From: Cardinalis cardinalis
Lineage: Eukaryota; Chordata; Aves; Passeriformes; Cardinalidae
DNA length: 64,000 nucleotides
Direction of reading: 5' to 3'
NCBI GenBank assembly: GCA_014549065.1
Contig: JACDOX010000018.1
Location: forward strand, 5,927,119-5,991,118
The translations under genes were made by a program, and so were the position numbers. This document shows, piece after piece, positions 13,476 through 26,649 of the stretch (positions are counted from its first letter, which is position 1; each line of letters begins with the position of its first letter). The notes under the pieces were generated by a model. That model ran no database searches and was not told the origin of the DNA. It saw only the letters and a program-made list of their open reading frames with translations.

Positions 13476-14721
13476 CTAACTCCTAGTCAGAGTTCCCCAA
13501 CAGTGTCACATGATAAGCAGTCAATAAGTGTTACAAAAATTTATTAAGCACAAATATCTGTGCCTGTTTAAAGACTAAAGTCAAATAATGCAGAGTATTC
13601 CTGAATGGTGCCCCATGTCCTCATAATCTTTCCACTTTTAAATTTTCTGTAAGGTCAGACCTGTTTACAGCTGGGGTGGTCACAATGGTCCCGTTCAGTA
13701 TTTACCTATCATGCCATCCTACTATTTACACCTTGGTTGAAGTATGCTTATTCCTAACAATAGTAAGAATATAAATAAAATCACTTAATTACAAGGTATT
13801 TTCTTCAATAATAACTTAGGGCTCAAGACTTGCCCCCCCTACCCTCCAGAAGCTGAAGTCACTTGGCTGTTAAAATTCCATCNTTAAAATCACTTCAATT
13901 TTATTATGGAGAATAAACAGCTGAAACAGATGGTCCTTCTCTTAGAGGACTAATCTTCATTTAAAGNGAGTCAGCAATCTAAGTGCCTAGTAAAATAAAT
14001 CTGTATATATTAAACATTTGTTTTGGGGAAAGGACAAAGGAAAGGAAAAATACAAACTCATTGAATCAGTGTTCTGAGTACAACACATTGTACCTAAAGA
14101 ATCAGAAAGAATCAGAAAGAATAGTACCATATGCGCTTCTGATATCAACAACCTACAAAATAAAAACTCTGTACCCTGAAGCATTTTTGTTCATTTTCTA
14201 GTATTTCACATTTGATACTCGATAAATCTAATTCTGGAGTTAAAATAGGTTTTGCGTAATTATTTTTTACATTATTTTTATTCTGATGAGTGAGATCTAG
14301 TACTCAAAAACTAAGATTTGCTNTATTATTGAATATTTTTGTAGGTGCTAACTTTTATGGATATGCAAATAATCTTTTGCTATTTTTTTATTCAAATTAC
14401 ATAGGACCAGATCTAGTTGCAGGCAAGTTTGTTATGTTTAGTTTTATTAGCCATCAGACTTAGAATGGATTATTAAGGGTTCCAGGTGGTTAATGCTCAA
14501 GTTCAGTACATTGAATTTAGAAATACATCATGCTACTAGAGCTGGAAGCCTAACCAGAGAGACTCAGCTTCATCACTGATTTCCCAGGAACATTTTGATT
14601 GATCTTTTGTTGTGAAACCAGAGTGAACTGCCTGCCTAGATCACTTGAAGGATATAAATGGCCCATGTGCAGAAGAGTTCCTCTCAAGCTGTATGAGAGG
14701 AGGAGAGGACGTATCAGGAGA

Positions 14722-14748
14722 GGTGTATCAGGAGAGTCCTGATACACC
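14722..14748. repeat. Perfect 12-bp hairpin, 3-nt loop
   Basis: The left arm GGTGTATCAGGA (14722-14733) and right arm TCCTGATACACC (14737-14748) are exact reverse complements around the loop GAG. A partial extra copy of the left arm (GTATCAGGAGAG, 14711-14722) lies directly upstream, so the site combines a direct and an inverted duplication. I see no host element around it. Confidence 0.85.
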
Positions 14749-17493
14749 ATTTTTCACCTCAACAACATCAAGTCCATATCTATGAGGGATTAAGCAGAAC
14801 TGAAAGGTCTGTAACCTCACCTGACAACTCCTCCCCTGACAAGAGGATGCAGGAGATTCTCCCCCATCAATGGCATCCCACAGTGGCACTCTTTTCTGTT
14901 CACTGACAGAGGATGTACTTCTACAAACTACAACAATGTCCTACAGATAGAGCTTGCCTGCCCTGCTATGCAGCAGTAAACCATAATTTGGGATGCTACA
15001 AGGTGCAGGTTGTGTTTTAAATAACATCATGAGCAGAGAGACAGAAGTGCTGCAGTAAAGCATTAGTTCGCCTGTGAGAAACTTGGACATTTCTCAACTG
15101 AACCTGGGTTATAGGGCAATTTAAATATTTCACAAGTCTCCTTAGATCCTCTGGAAAGTGCATGCAATTACCTTTTAAGTACCTGAAAGAATAATAAATA
15201 ATCATNATACATGATTAATAGTTGGTAATTATTTTCTTCTTCTATAAGATATATTTTCAACATCCCTTAATCCTGATTAATTGTTCGTTGGAATACAGAT
15301 GCTTAATAGATGCCAAGTACTGGATCTGTTCCACTTTCTTCACAATGTAGAATATGCTGCACATGGCAAAAAGAGAGTTTCTTTAAATCCCANGGACAAG
15401 AAACTACCAGGAAATGGGAAAACCCAAGGCTTTAGAAGGCAGCTTGAATTATTCTGGACACCATGGAAAAGCAAGCACTGTACAAAGACTGTTTTCATGG
15501 GAAAACACAAGTTAAGACCTAGTGGCTAGTCACTGGTGACAGGNCTTGATGTGATTTCCCAATTCTAGCTGAATAATTATCATGCTTTTTGAAGGGAGAA
15601 AATTGGGGCTGTTNGTCACTATGGTAAAAAGGCCCTGGGAAACTGAGAGATGGATAGCTGAAGCACTGTCAAAGAAACTATGTTAAATAGGAAGGGGCCA
15701 TCCCTATTTTACCATTATTGATAAGGTAGAAGTGGCAAGGGAGCAAGCTAGTGCTTAGCATTCATCTGGACCAGAGATTGCTGTTACATGGATCATGCAA
15801 GGCTATGCTGTTTCTCCTAGAAAGCAACCAGAAGAGTATCACACTGTGACTGTCAGCNGGAAACTTCCCTTTTATTCTCTCTTGCCCTTCCCTGCCTCTG
15901 GGATATCAGTCCTTATCCATCTCAGTAAATAGAAGGGTAGCAGTAAAAGAGTACATTCACTGGCATCTGTTTGTTGAGGCACTTAAGACCTTTTCTATAG
16001 CATATTGCAGCTGAGTAGAAATTTCATGCATTTCAGCGGTGTCTGAAACTTGGGTGCTCAGAGTGATATTTACATAAAGAGATTTTCTTGTCAGGCTAAT
16101 GATTTATTTCTAGGTAAANTGAGGTCTCAGGAGTTGTTTCTATAGGGTGCATGTTGGGAGCACTCCCAGCCCTGCAAGTACAGGCTAAATGCCAAGGCTA
16201 TGACAGAGCAAGATCAAGCTAGCCCCATCCCTTCTCAGCCCACACCTTGCTTATATTGGGGAAGAGAACCAGGGCAATGAACTCCTCCCATCAGGTCAAG
16301 ACACCAGAACTGGTGTAGTTTGGGCAACACAAGGCATTGAAAACTNCACAGGTTACTAATGCCTCTCCTGCATGCCAGGAAAGGAATTTGATTCTTACCA
16401 GGTGTAAACACGGTGATCACGCCATGGAGAGCAGCCCTGCTGTGACAGCCTCTTCTGAGGAGCACGCAGTTAGCTAGAANCTGTAGCACTGCAAGCAAGG
16501 GACCAGGATCATCTCCTCTCCTTCCCANGAGGGAAGTGGGATTTATGCTACATAAACTCTGCAGATTGAAAAAGTTATCTTACGTTTCTGAGGGTTTCAC
16601 AGGATGGGGTTGGCAAAATTAAAGCAACAAGAATGAAGAAGGAGCTGAAGTTTTTAATTGTTCTCTCCCTCTCACATTTTCTTCCTTTAAGACAAAGTCA
16701 GCATTGGCTTTTGTGTGAAATGAGTGCAATCCAAACACAGTTCTTGAGCTCAAGTATAGCCTGAAAAAAATCATTTGAGCAGTGAACNCCCGGTTCAGTA
16801 AGTGCTGGGTTCAAAGCCATCATATCATGGCTGACAACAGTTTCAGTGTCTGTCATATTTTCTAAGANCCAGAGACTCCAAGTCCTGGATTCAAAAGAAC
16901 ATAATAAAAGATACTTCTAGGTGTTGTGGTTGATGTTCAAGGCTTGAAGATGTGAAATAAAGGTTTCCTAAAGACTCTGCAGCTCGAACATGAAGTTAAA
17001 GAATGTTGCTGATATTTTTGGAAAAGGATGAGAAAGGACATTAGTGGAGAATTGAAAAAAAAACTGGAATAAGGAATCTGATCACATTATAAGGTATTTC
17101 GTTGTCACTTGCAGTGTTTCTGGGAAGTGAGAAAAGCCATTAAAGGCCTTGACAGGACTTTGTGGGGCATATGAGTAATTTTATTTTCCTGTAACAGGAT
17201 TCAACATTCACAGATAGAAACTTGAAGCCTTAATTGTCATCCTAAAAGTAATTAGGCAACAAGCAATAGAACTCTTTCTTGCCCAAAATTTCCTCTTCAT
17301 CTGTTTTCCAGTCCTTTCTTCCTTCTCAATGCTCTTCTGAGAAAATTTTAGCTCTAAATGCTGTCCAGGCTGTCCTGTCTCCCTTGGATTTCATTGCTCA
17401 ACAGTGTTGCTGCACTGCAGCAGAGGTCAGCACTGAAAGGAGAAGGATTATTTGAAATGTCCTGTTAGCTATGACAGTTTATTAATCATTGTG

Positions 17494-17507
17494 TGTGATT
17501 AATCACA
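17494..17507. promoter_or_regulatory. 14-bp palindrome with homeodomain core
   Basis: TGTGATTAATCACA is a perfect palindrome centred on GATTAATC, which holds back-to-back homeodomain-like half sites. A second ATTAATCA lies 13 bp upstream (17481-17488). This could bind a homeodomain dimer. That is inferred from motif shape only. Confidence 0.25.
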
Positions 17508-18214
17508 TGGGCTTTGCATTTAAACAATCCTTGAAGCTATGATTCACAACAATTCTAAATATACTTCTACAGAGNTCTAACCAAGCCCTTTGTTCCCTTC
17601 CCTATTTTTGTGCAGTTANTTGTTCTTACCGAAGTTCATGGCTTGAGACTCGCCCATAATAAACAGCATCTTTTCCTTTTTTTATGTCATTTCCCTGTGT
17701 AACAGGATTCCATTAACTCTATTCCTATTTTGCAACTATACTATCAGCTGATTGATGTCTTCAAATATAATGAAAACCTATTGTGTTTGATCATCTGGGT
17801 CATTGAAAATAATATCTGATAATATCACTCCCTTAGGACTGATCCTTGTAGAACATTACTCAGTCCTTCTCAGGGTGTACCTGAACCACTGATAATGAAT
17901 TCACAAGTAGAATTTTCCTATGACTTTAGAAATATTTTTTTCCTCATCNAAATATGCTTTAGCTTGGCTACTGGACCTCCATACAACATAGTGTTAAAGT
18001 CTTATATAAGCCAAGGTGTATGGCNTGTTTTGCTTCTTCTCTCTGCTACCTTGAGTTTTTGGAAACTGATTTGATATGATGTGTTTTTATAAAAGTCATT
18101 CTGAGTATTACTAACCTCTATGTTTTCTTTTGGTTCTTTAAAAATAGTCTGTTTGTCATATTGGTTTTGGTAGAAACTATGAGGAGCTGTAGGTTTCTGT
18201 ATAACTATTCCTGG

Positions 18215-18237
18215 TGCCTGCTGCCTGGCAGCAGGCA
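18215..18237. repeat. Perfect 11-bp hairpin, 1-nt spacer
   Basis: TGCCTGCTGCC (18215-18225) is followed after a single T by its exact reverse complement GGCAGCAGGCA (18227-18237). The palindrome is GC-rich in AT-rich surroundings and lies about 125 bp before a CR1 fragment. The one-base spacer is too tight for a normal RNA loop, so it reads more naturally as a palindromic DNA site or duplication scar. Confidence 0.85.
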
Positions 18238-18363
18238 TGTGAACATGTCTGGCAACGATGGCAGTGGAGCCCAATTTTCCCAAGCTTAGGTGTGCACAAT
18301 GAAAGCTCTTACCAATAAAGCAAACTGTACTGGTTAGCAGTGTGCATTTAACCACATTCTGGA

Positions 18364-19280
18364 CNTAGAATCTTAGAAACATTAAGGTTCNAAAAGANCT
18401 CCAAGATCANTGAGTCCAACATTTGATCCAACACCACATCAACCAAAACATAGCACTAAGCNCCATGTCCAGTTTTTTCTTGAACACTTCCAGGGATGGT
18501 GACTCCACATCCTCTCTAGGCAGTTCATTCCAATGCCTAACCAGTTTTTCAGNNAAAAAATTCTTCCTGATGTCCAAACTGAACCTCTTCTGGTGCAGCC
18601 TGAGGNGATTTCTTCTAGTCCTGTCCCTGGTTGTGTGGAAGAGAAAACGGACACTCATATTACTGTGATCTCCTTTCATGTTGTTGTACAGAGCACTAAG
18701 ATTTCCACTGAGTCTCTTTTACTCCAGGCTAAGGAATCCCAGTTCCCTCACAGGGCTTGTGCTCCAGANCCTTCACCAGCTCCAGTGCCCTTCTCTGGAC
18801 TCACTCCAGCNNCTCAATGTCTTTCTTGTAGTGAGGGGTTCAGAAGTGATCACAGGGTTTGACATGCAGCTTCCCCAGTGCTGAGCACACAGGGANGATC
18901 CCTGCCCTCATCCTGCTGGCTNCACTATTGCTGATACAGGCCAGGGTGCCACTGGCCTTCTTGGCCACCTGGGCACACCCTGGCTCATGTTGACCTGCTG
19001 TCAGCCATCATTCCTAGGTCTTTTTCCACCAGGCAGCGTTCCAGCCACATTGCCCCCAGCCTGTAGTGTCACATGNGGTTGTTGTGACCCGAGTTCAGGA
19101 CCTCTTACTTCACCTTAATAAACTCCACACCATTATCCTCAGCCCATTGCCCCAGCCTGTCCAGTCCTTCTCCACAGCCTTCCTGACCTCCAGCTGAGCA
19201 GCACTCCTGCCCGACTTAGTGTCATCTGCAAACTGATTGAGGGTGCACTCCATCCCCTTGTCTTTGACTGCATCCACAAA
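18364..19280 (-). mobile_element. CR1 LINE fragment, 3' part of ORF2 plus 3' end
   Basis: This is the largest LINE copy in the window. Its 3' terminus is at the low-coordinate side, where a degenerate TAGAATC/TAGAAAC tail precedes the typical CR1 end. Translated on the minus strand, broken frames give recognisable CR1 reverse transcriptase: FADDTK, the catalytic-box region (near 19220), and further down the C-terminal string RHWNELPREDVESPSLEVFK (near 18480-18540). The frames are interrupted by stops, shifts and several Ns, including two NN pairs. The fragment retains only about the last third of the RT plus the tail, so it is 5'-truncated and dead. Similarity to avian CR1 ends at about 19280, where the second LTR-like sequence region begins. 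Confidence 0.92.
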
Positions 19281-19399
19281 GGTTTTATTGTAGGCAGAAA
19301 TATAGCAACATAAAAAAGAACAAACAACNCACACCTAATATTTCATTCTGTTTTGTTCAAATGAAAAAAAACTTCAGTCTTTGAGAATGAACCTGTGCT

Positions 19400-19760
19400 G
19401 ATCCTCTGCCCACATATGTTGTAAGGGGATACAGTATGGGTAAATGAAGGTGGTATAGAATGTAATCTTATCCCCTAAACAGTTGCAGCTGAAACAATTC
19501 CTAAAGATTAGGAGCAGGCCTGATGTTAACAGGCCACACCTGTAGCCAATAAGAAGAGTGTTATAAAAGAGTGGATTGGTGGGANCTGGAGTNAGTTGGC
19601 TATGCAAGGATGAGTCAGTGCTNAGAGGAGCTGCCTACAAGAAATATCAAGGAGGTANGAAACTCTAGCAATATGGAACCTTTGCAATGTAAAGACAATA
19701 GAACTCTTGCACTGTAAGATAATATATGTGCTCTGCATTTGTTCTAGGCAGCCTCCAGTG
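19400..19760 (+). mobile_element. LTR-like dispersed repeat, copy A
   Basis: This segment matches 50690-51030 at reduced identity over a few hundred bases. Shared blocks include GGGATA near the start, TTAGGA/GCAGGCCTG, AACAGGCCACA and TATAAAAGAGTGG. The arrangement looks like a retroviral U3 promoter: a CCAAT box at 19546-19550 and TATAAAAG at 19562-19569, 11 bp further on. After the TATA box the copies share GTTGG and GGCTRTGC and then diverge. I could not find clear TG...CA ends or a target duplication, so the boundaries are approximate. An LTR of an avian endogenous retrovirus is the likeliest identity. No coding sequence is present. Confidence 0.6.
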
Positions 19761-22700
19761 ACTGATGGTTATTACCATTCTACTACAAATTCAAGCTCTT
19801 TAAAAATCAAATGGCAATGCCATTCTAAGCCTGATGTGTCACTAAAAATTGTTTCTGTTACAAACCATTCTCTCAGCTCACATNGTGTATATGGATTGAA
19901 TAGCCTTAAGATTTAGCCCTGCTGTTCATTTTCCTTTCTAACTTTCTACATGTAGTAAAGTGCGTTGCANTATTTTTCAAGCTAAGTATTAGCATGCTTA
20001 TTCAGGAATACAAAACTTATATGATTCTGTTTCAGAAAATCTTGTTTGTGACTTCTTTGTAAGATGCAGGTTGTAGTAAAGCTAAAACAAACCATTGATC
20101 CAGAAGTATTCTCTATTCACAGCAAAGTAGGGACAGCAAATTTGGTAATGAGATTGCAGAAAAGAGATCCATTCTTGTTTCAGCAGTCTGGAATAGGTTT
20201 TTAAAAGCGCTGAATTCATTCTCTCTTCATACTGAGTTTATCTCTCATGCCAAGGGCAGTCATTACCATGTACACAGAAAATATCAGTCTTAAAAATGAG
20301 AATTCCTGTCTTCTAACTGATTAGTGAGCAAGACTACCATTCTTTAAAAAGAGGTNTTACTTTTGTTATTTTTAATACTAGTTTTTCTGTGTAGTTTATT
20401 ATTTGAAGCAGCAATATTTCTAAAAATAGAGATTTCTTCCCATGTTCATGGATCTGTTGAGTTTGGGNTTTTTTTCTATTTCCCGCTGTAGATACAGAAT
20501 GTTTTTATTTATTGCATAGGAGTATAGTTTAGAGAATTGTTTTCTGAATGAAATTAAAAATTATAATCTATCTTATTCTCTTTTTCTGCATCAGTTCTAT
20601 GAAGACAATAAGATGATTTTCAATCTTTAATGATATTTGAAAAGTGCACTCTACTGTGTTAAGTCATGCCATAAGAGCTGACAGCCTACATCTCAACTCA
20701 GCCTTTATAACTTATGAGATCCATAAGCAACTGTGTCAAGACTTAGTGCATGTTTTAATTAATTAATTATTTTTCAAGTACTTTCAGATGGAGAAAAAAT
20801 ATTTCTGTATTTTTGATGCTACTGATTATAGGTTTTAAAATATTGATTGTTTTTGAATGTTCCAAAATACCAAGCTATGATTTTGGTACTGGGAAATAAA
20901 AGTTTGTTGGTTTAATACAAATATATTTTCTAAAGCATAAGGAACATTGAGAAAATAATTTCCAAGGAATTTCATATTGTAATTAAATATATGACTTGTC
21001 TAGAAATTCAGTGTACAAATTCAACTATTCTTCATGCCAAATGTGAAAACAATGTAGCCTTTATTTACATGGTGATATGGGAATGAATACTTATAGCCAT
21101 CAGTATTTAGTTACTGGGTTTGATTTATTGTATATGACTCAAAANAGAAAATGACGTGGCATTGTACTGGCTTGATAAGGCTTGTCACCGTATTAGAATA
21201 CATTAGTTGGTCTTTAGTAATTTCAAAAAGATGTTAGGAAGTTGCCTGGGAGACAGGAGATAAGATGTACACATCTAAGGAAAACTGCCTTCTCAGCAGC
21301 CATCATTTTGGCTATGTCTTGGCCAGCCAAAACCTTGTTTAGATCTACTGCTTTTGCTGCTCCTGCAGCTTTTCTTGTTGCTGTGAGATGACATGACAAG
21401 CTTACTCTTCTAAGACCTTCAAGTATAAATTACCTACAGAAATAGAGACTACTCCAGTGCAAAAAGAAGAGAAAGATATTTCTGTTTAACTTTTCTTCCT
21501 CAGTCAGGTCAGTTCTGCAACATATAAGGACCCATTTGTCATTAACATTAGAGCCTTTTTATAGTGAACTGATTATTCCAATTGCAGCTGTTGCCAGTGG
21601 CCCACTGGTGGTTCAAAGTCTGCAAGGGAATTTCAAGCTGCTTGTTCACTCCTTGATGTTGTGAAGGACCAACACAGAACAACAAAAAACCACTGTAGTG
21701 ATGAGAGTAGAAATCACCTGCCTGAGCTGAGANTAAAGATTAGTTCATACCTTAGGATAGTACAAAAATCGCTGGGAAGAAGCAGCAGGCAGGAGGGGAG
21801 CCCAGGAGATAGCTTACAGGCTGAGAGCAGCATTACAGCTGTGTGCGCCCAGGTCTGTGCTCTGCACATGGCAGGAGGCTATCATGGATCAGGCCTGGCA
21901 AAATTCATCAGCTGCCACCGGTGCACCTACATGGAGGACTGAGACAACATTTCCTCTACTGTGGCCCAAGCTGATGAAAAACAGGGCACCTCCAGCCCAG
22001 CCATAGGAGACTGGTGCTGTGCTTAGGCTCTCACTGGCATTTGGCCAAGCAGAGCCAAACCCNTTCTGTGTAAATTCCTGTGTAAATGCACCCTTCCTAC
22101 TCAGCTGGCTCTGCCTCTAAATGCTGCTCAGCACAGCATAAGAACCCAATAGAGCTCTGAGTGTTTAATGTCCTAGTGAAGGCTTCAAAATACATTCAGT
22201 ATCAGGCTTGGAAGATAAGCAATAGTTACCAGTGTTGGGATAGGGAGATAGTCTTTCTAACTGCTAATATTGACATATNTACAATTTGGTTTTGGCAGTT
22301 ATCCTGGATTGCTGAGATTCCTCTCCATTTGCCATTGTACCTCTCTTTTAGTCAAGGTAGTTTTTCTTGTTGTAGGCAGCTAAACCAACATACCTGNGTC
22401 CACTGTGGGGAGGAAGAATTTTTTTCTCAGGCATAGTTGTACAAAAATGATATTCCTGTTTAAAAAGGAGCCTGGTCCCTTGCACAGTCCNCCAACAAAT
22501 TACCACACATGTAACTCAGTGTGGCTGCAAGAGCACAAGACAAATCTTGTTCTCCTGCTGCGTTTCCTGAGCAGGTGAGTTCATCACAATGTCCTTCAAT
22601 ACTCTTAAGTACAGTGTCACAATTGTATTGACTAAAGAAAATAGTGCCCAAAGTATAGTAAAGCAAACCAAGGGAACATGCAGGAGGGTGAAGATGTTGA

Positions 22701-25700
22701 GATTAAAGTTGTCTTTGCTACTTCAGAGCAGGAGCTCTCAGAGATGTCCATGTAGCTGCTCTCCAGGCAGCCTCTTGCCTGGGTCAGAGCAGCATGTTGT
22801 GGAGCAATGCCATGATAGTAATTCAATGGCAGTGAGCTCTTTCATTTCCTTAATTTGACTGTCAAGTCTTGCCTGCACAAGATCTGGATTATTTAAGATT
22901 ATTTATTGTTAGAGTTCCTTAGGTTAAAAAAGCTGGTAGACAAAGGGTCCATTGTATAATAGCACACTGATTCCCCACAGATGCTTTCTCAAGTTTGACA
23001 TGGTTTAGAATGAGCCAGATNTGATTGAAAACCTTACTCAGTTGTGGTTTTATAAACATATAGAGCCTTCTGCCTGTTACTGTCTCTGTTTGGTTCAGTT
23101 GTGTGCACTACTCCATTCAGAGAGTCCCAAAAAGGAGTGCAGCACAGCGTTAGAGCTTCCTGCTGTTTTTCAGATTGGCTCCACTCGCGTCACCACTTTG
23201 TCTGCATGTAAAAATCTCATTCTGGACCCTGGAAACAATAACATTATGCTTTTCCCTGCTTTCTCATCTTTCCTCTCTAGGCAGCAGTGTTCCTAGGACA
23301 AAACCCAGGCACAGCTGGTTCTCTGTCTTGAGGGTCTGTCACCCCAAGTGTGGACCCTCTCCCAGTGCCACTGTCTGGCTCCACCAAGCAGAGTTATGAC
23401 TCCTACAGGCAGTCATATGTTGGCACCAGGGCAGCCATTGGGATGCTCACAGGGTCAGGATGCCTTGTCAGCTTAGAGAGAAGTTATNCTAAGTCTTTTG
23501 AACTTGTGCAAACTTTTCTTTAGTATGATGAATTATTTTNCATTTTTGGAGACAAGCTCACTCCATTGATCTACACAATTATAAAGTGGAAATTTACTCT
23601 ACTTAGAGGAGAAGTAATGTATTTATTCTCTTAGCAGACACTTTCATCTCCTTACTAAATCCAAAAGAATAGGTGGAAAATTCATTGTGTTTTTCATTTT
23701 TCTTAACAGGCTTCAAAACTGACTGATTTTCGTAAAAACCAAAGCATTATGCCACTCATATTTATTGCTAAGAGGATATTTGCACCATTTCAGTGACTCT
23801 TATTACTGTAAAGGCCTAGTGTTTGTGCTCTCTGTCTGCATAATACTAATTTTTTGTGTGTATGCAGAAAATATTACTCTCTCCCATATTTCTTCTTCAG
23901 ATCTACACACGAGTGTGCATCCCTGCAAGTAAATGAACATAAAGTGGCTCAATATTCAGTTACTGTTAGACGTTTCAAGATCTGAAAGACTAAAGCAGAA
24001 GATAATTTCAGATTACAAGAACAAAAACTGTGATTCCCTGTAATGTAGTTATTAAATGAAAAAAATCTATTGATTTGCAGAATATCGTTAGGAGGGTTAG
24101 TCTTCACTAGATTTCCTTTACAAAATGTTCTAGGCTATGCTATTTAGAACAAAATAGGTACTGCAAAAGTGAGTGTTATACCTGTCATTCAGAAAATAGA
24201 AGAAATGTGAATGCATTGCATTTTGTGCAAGGGAACAATGACTAAATAATTCACATCAACTGAAACAGAAGTTCAGCTTTGTTTGCTGTCTTAATCAGAG
24301 AGGTTTCAATGGGTTTATGATAATTTTGACCTGAAAAGATTCTGCTTCATAATTCTAACTGGAGAGAGTNATCATCTGAGTTCTCTTTTAATAACTTCTA
24401 CTTGATGTTAAAATCTGAAGGAGGTTTGCCTCTTTGGCCTACTTCTCCCTTACTGTTTCTGCTTTTGCTTTTTAAGAGTCTGTTTTGTAGAAGTAAAAGG
24501 AAGGGAAAAAGGTGTGATGATAGCAAGAGACAAGTGAGGTTGCAGAGAGTGCCACAGCTTTTTGAGGCATCCTGGGATCCACATGGCTCTATGGGTTGAA
24601 GACTATAACTGAAAGAAAGCACAAATCTGCATACAGGCTTTTTCCATTTTTCACAATCTTGTGGGAGGGAACAATTGGGTCAATTTAAACAATTCTTTTT
24701 TTACTATTACCTACTCAGTTAATGTTTAAATAACATTTCTTCCCCNAAGTGTAACCCATGAAAGTTATGGAATGAGCACTTATCTGGGTCAGATTCTTTA
24801 TAGCTGAGACCAGTAATGCATGTATCTAGTAAAAAACACAGATTTTACATAAGATGTCGTGTCGTGCTAATGCAACACACAGAATGGGAACTAGATAAAC
24901 AAAGAAGCAAAACAACTGGGAAAAAAGGTAACAACAACAGAGGTTATAATTTAATGTTAATGTTTTGATTGATTTCTGTCCATATATTTGAGTTTTATAT
25001 AACCAGCCTTCAGNCTGCCTCTGCCTTGGACTGTCCTTTCTGCTTGAACTTTGTGTTTCCCATTAGCCTCATCCCTTGGTGGATTCCTTTTTCCCTTTCA
25101 GAGGGACAAGCTAAAGCAATGCTCCACTGCTTCCTCCTGACTTTTTCCCTGNAAATGCAAGGAATATTCACAATGAGCCAGGCAGAATTAGTCTTGCTAA
25201 AGCATGAGCTGCTCCTGGGGTTGTCAAGGCAGAGGCTCTGGCCCTGCTGGTCTCTCCAGGCTGGAGATTGCAGCCACACCACATGGACGCCTGCATGCAC
25301 ACTCAGGGTATGTGAGCTCTTTATGCGTATCTGAGACTCACAAACAATATTCAACATTCAAACCACTGGGTTTTTAAGATTTATAGTTGACACCGAAACT
25401 ACTCCTCCTACTTCATTAAGTTGTTTTGATAAGCTTGTTGTGTCAGAAATACTTTGTGTTGTTAAGCTTAATGAAANCTCAGTTTAAAAAAGAGGAATGG
25501 AAGAGAACTTTCTGGACATTTGTAGTGAAAATAGATGATGTTACTATCTCACAATAAAGCAACCTAGTTGTTTGTGTGGGGACCTTCATTTAGAGGACTA
25601 ATTNGCAAGTCACGTGGGACTGTTTGATCTTTTCATGTGGAGAATGGTTGAGCTCTGTTAATTTGAAGCAGAGACAATCACATAATGAATTTGCCCATCA

Positions 25701-26082
25701 GGAAAACAGAGGTCATTGAGCAAGTGTGCCCAGAGCTGTTAGTGCCAGGGAATGACCTCTCATATCTGATTTTACACTGTAATAACTAATGGCACAGTTC
25801 TCTGAAATTACATCTTTGTTCAACAAACTTAAAGAGAAAGCAGTCTAAATTTTTTTAAGCACAGCATTTTTTTTGCTCCATCAAAAAATGTGTACCTGAC
25901 ATAGTTTAGGCTTGTAAGTGTCTGGAGAGAAATGCTACTGCTGCTGAAAAATTGCTTTTTTCAGTAATGATGGTTACAATCTTTTCCTCTTCATTTCTTA
26001 AGGAATAATGTCACATTTTTCTCCCATGTGCTGTTCCCTGNGAAGTAAATCCTTGCAAAGAATTCTGATTCCATCTTATTTC
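19761..26082. other. Unique non-coding DNA, no gene seen
   Basis: The longest open frame is 121 codons on the plus strand (24969-25334). It is mirrored by a 115-codon minus-strand frame, a sign of stop-poor GC-richer sequence rather than a gene. Neither has a recognised domain. 20755-20770 holds a short TTAA repeat. The patches 21780-22140 and 22950-23500 are GC-richer than average but otherwise featureless. I recognise no transposable element. Confidence 0.55.
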
Positions 26083-26180
26083 TAAAACAAAAACACCCAA
26101 AAAAACCAACCAAAAAACCAACCAAAAATCCAAAACAAGGCAAAAACAACCAACCAACCAAAAAAACCCACCAAGCCCCA
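26083..26180. repeat. A/C-rich simple sequence (AACC-type)
   Basis: About 100 bp consist almost only of A and C in the form of AACC and AAAACC units, written GGTT/GGTTTT on the other strand. It makes a spurious minus-strand frame rich in Trp, Phe, Gly and Val. A related tract in the opposite orientation lies at 60336-60523. Confidence 0.9.
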
Positions 26181-26649
26181 TTTGTTAGGTGCAGTGATAA
26201 TCTTGACAGGTGCACTGAGTAAGAATAGAGTTGCTTCTCACCACTGCAACTCTCATTAATCTCTCAAAATCTTGGCGTAACAGAAGGACACTGCTTCTCC
26301 TGATCAGTGTCATCCACCCTCTATTTCCAGAACTGCTTACAGACTGGAGCTATATGCAGCTAGGCTCTAGCTGTGACAACTGACCACCTCNAATTTCCAC
26401 CTGGGTTTCTCCTTTCACTTCATTTATTTTAAATCTGATGTAGCACCCAGTCAGCAGACTGTGTACCAATTTTAATGTTATATAGGTTAATTTTTAGAAA
26501 AGAGTAATTTTACAAGTTCAGAGTAGTGCCAATCCCTTCCCAGAAGTGGGAAAGAGTGTTTCTCCTCATACAAATGTTTTCACACAAATGCTATGAATTA
26601 TTATGCAATATAATANGCAGGTAAAAAAAGCAATGCAACAGAGAGGATA

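Larger units (their letters stand above)
13476..18361. other. Unique non-coding DNA with three palindromic sites
   Basis: I recognise no gene or dispersed element. The longest frame is 126 codons on the minus strand (18002-18382). It has no domain I know and its end runs into the CR1 fragment that follows. A small AATCAGAAAG direct duplication lies near 14099-14120. Separate entries describe the hairpin at 14722, the palindrome at 17494 and the hairpin at 18215. Confidence 0.55.

Noticed and set aside
24969..25334. 121-codon plus-strand frame mirrored by a 115-codon minus-strand frame
   Set aside because: Both strands are open because the patch is stop-poor; neither frame shows a domain or exon borders.
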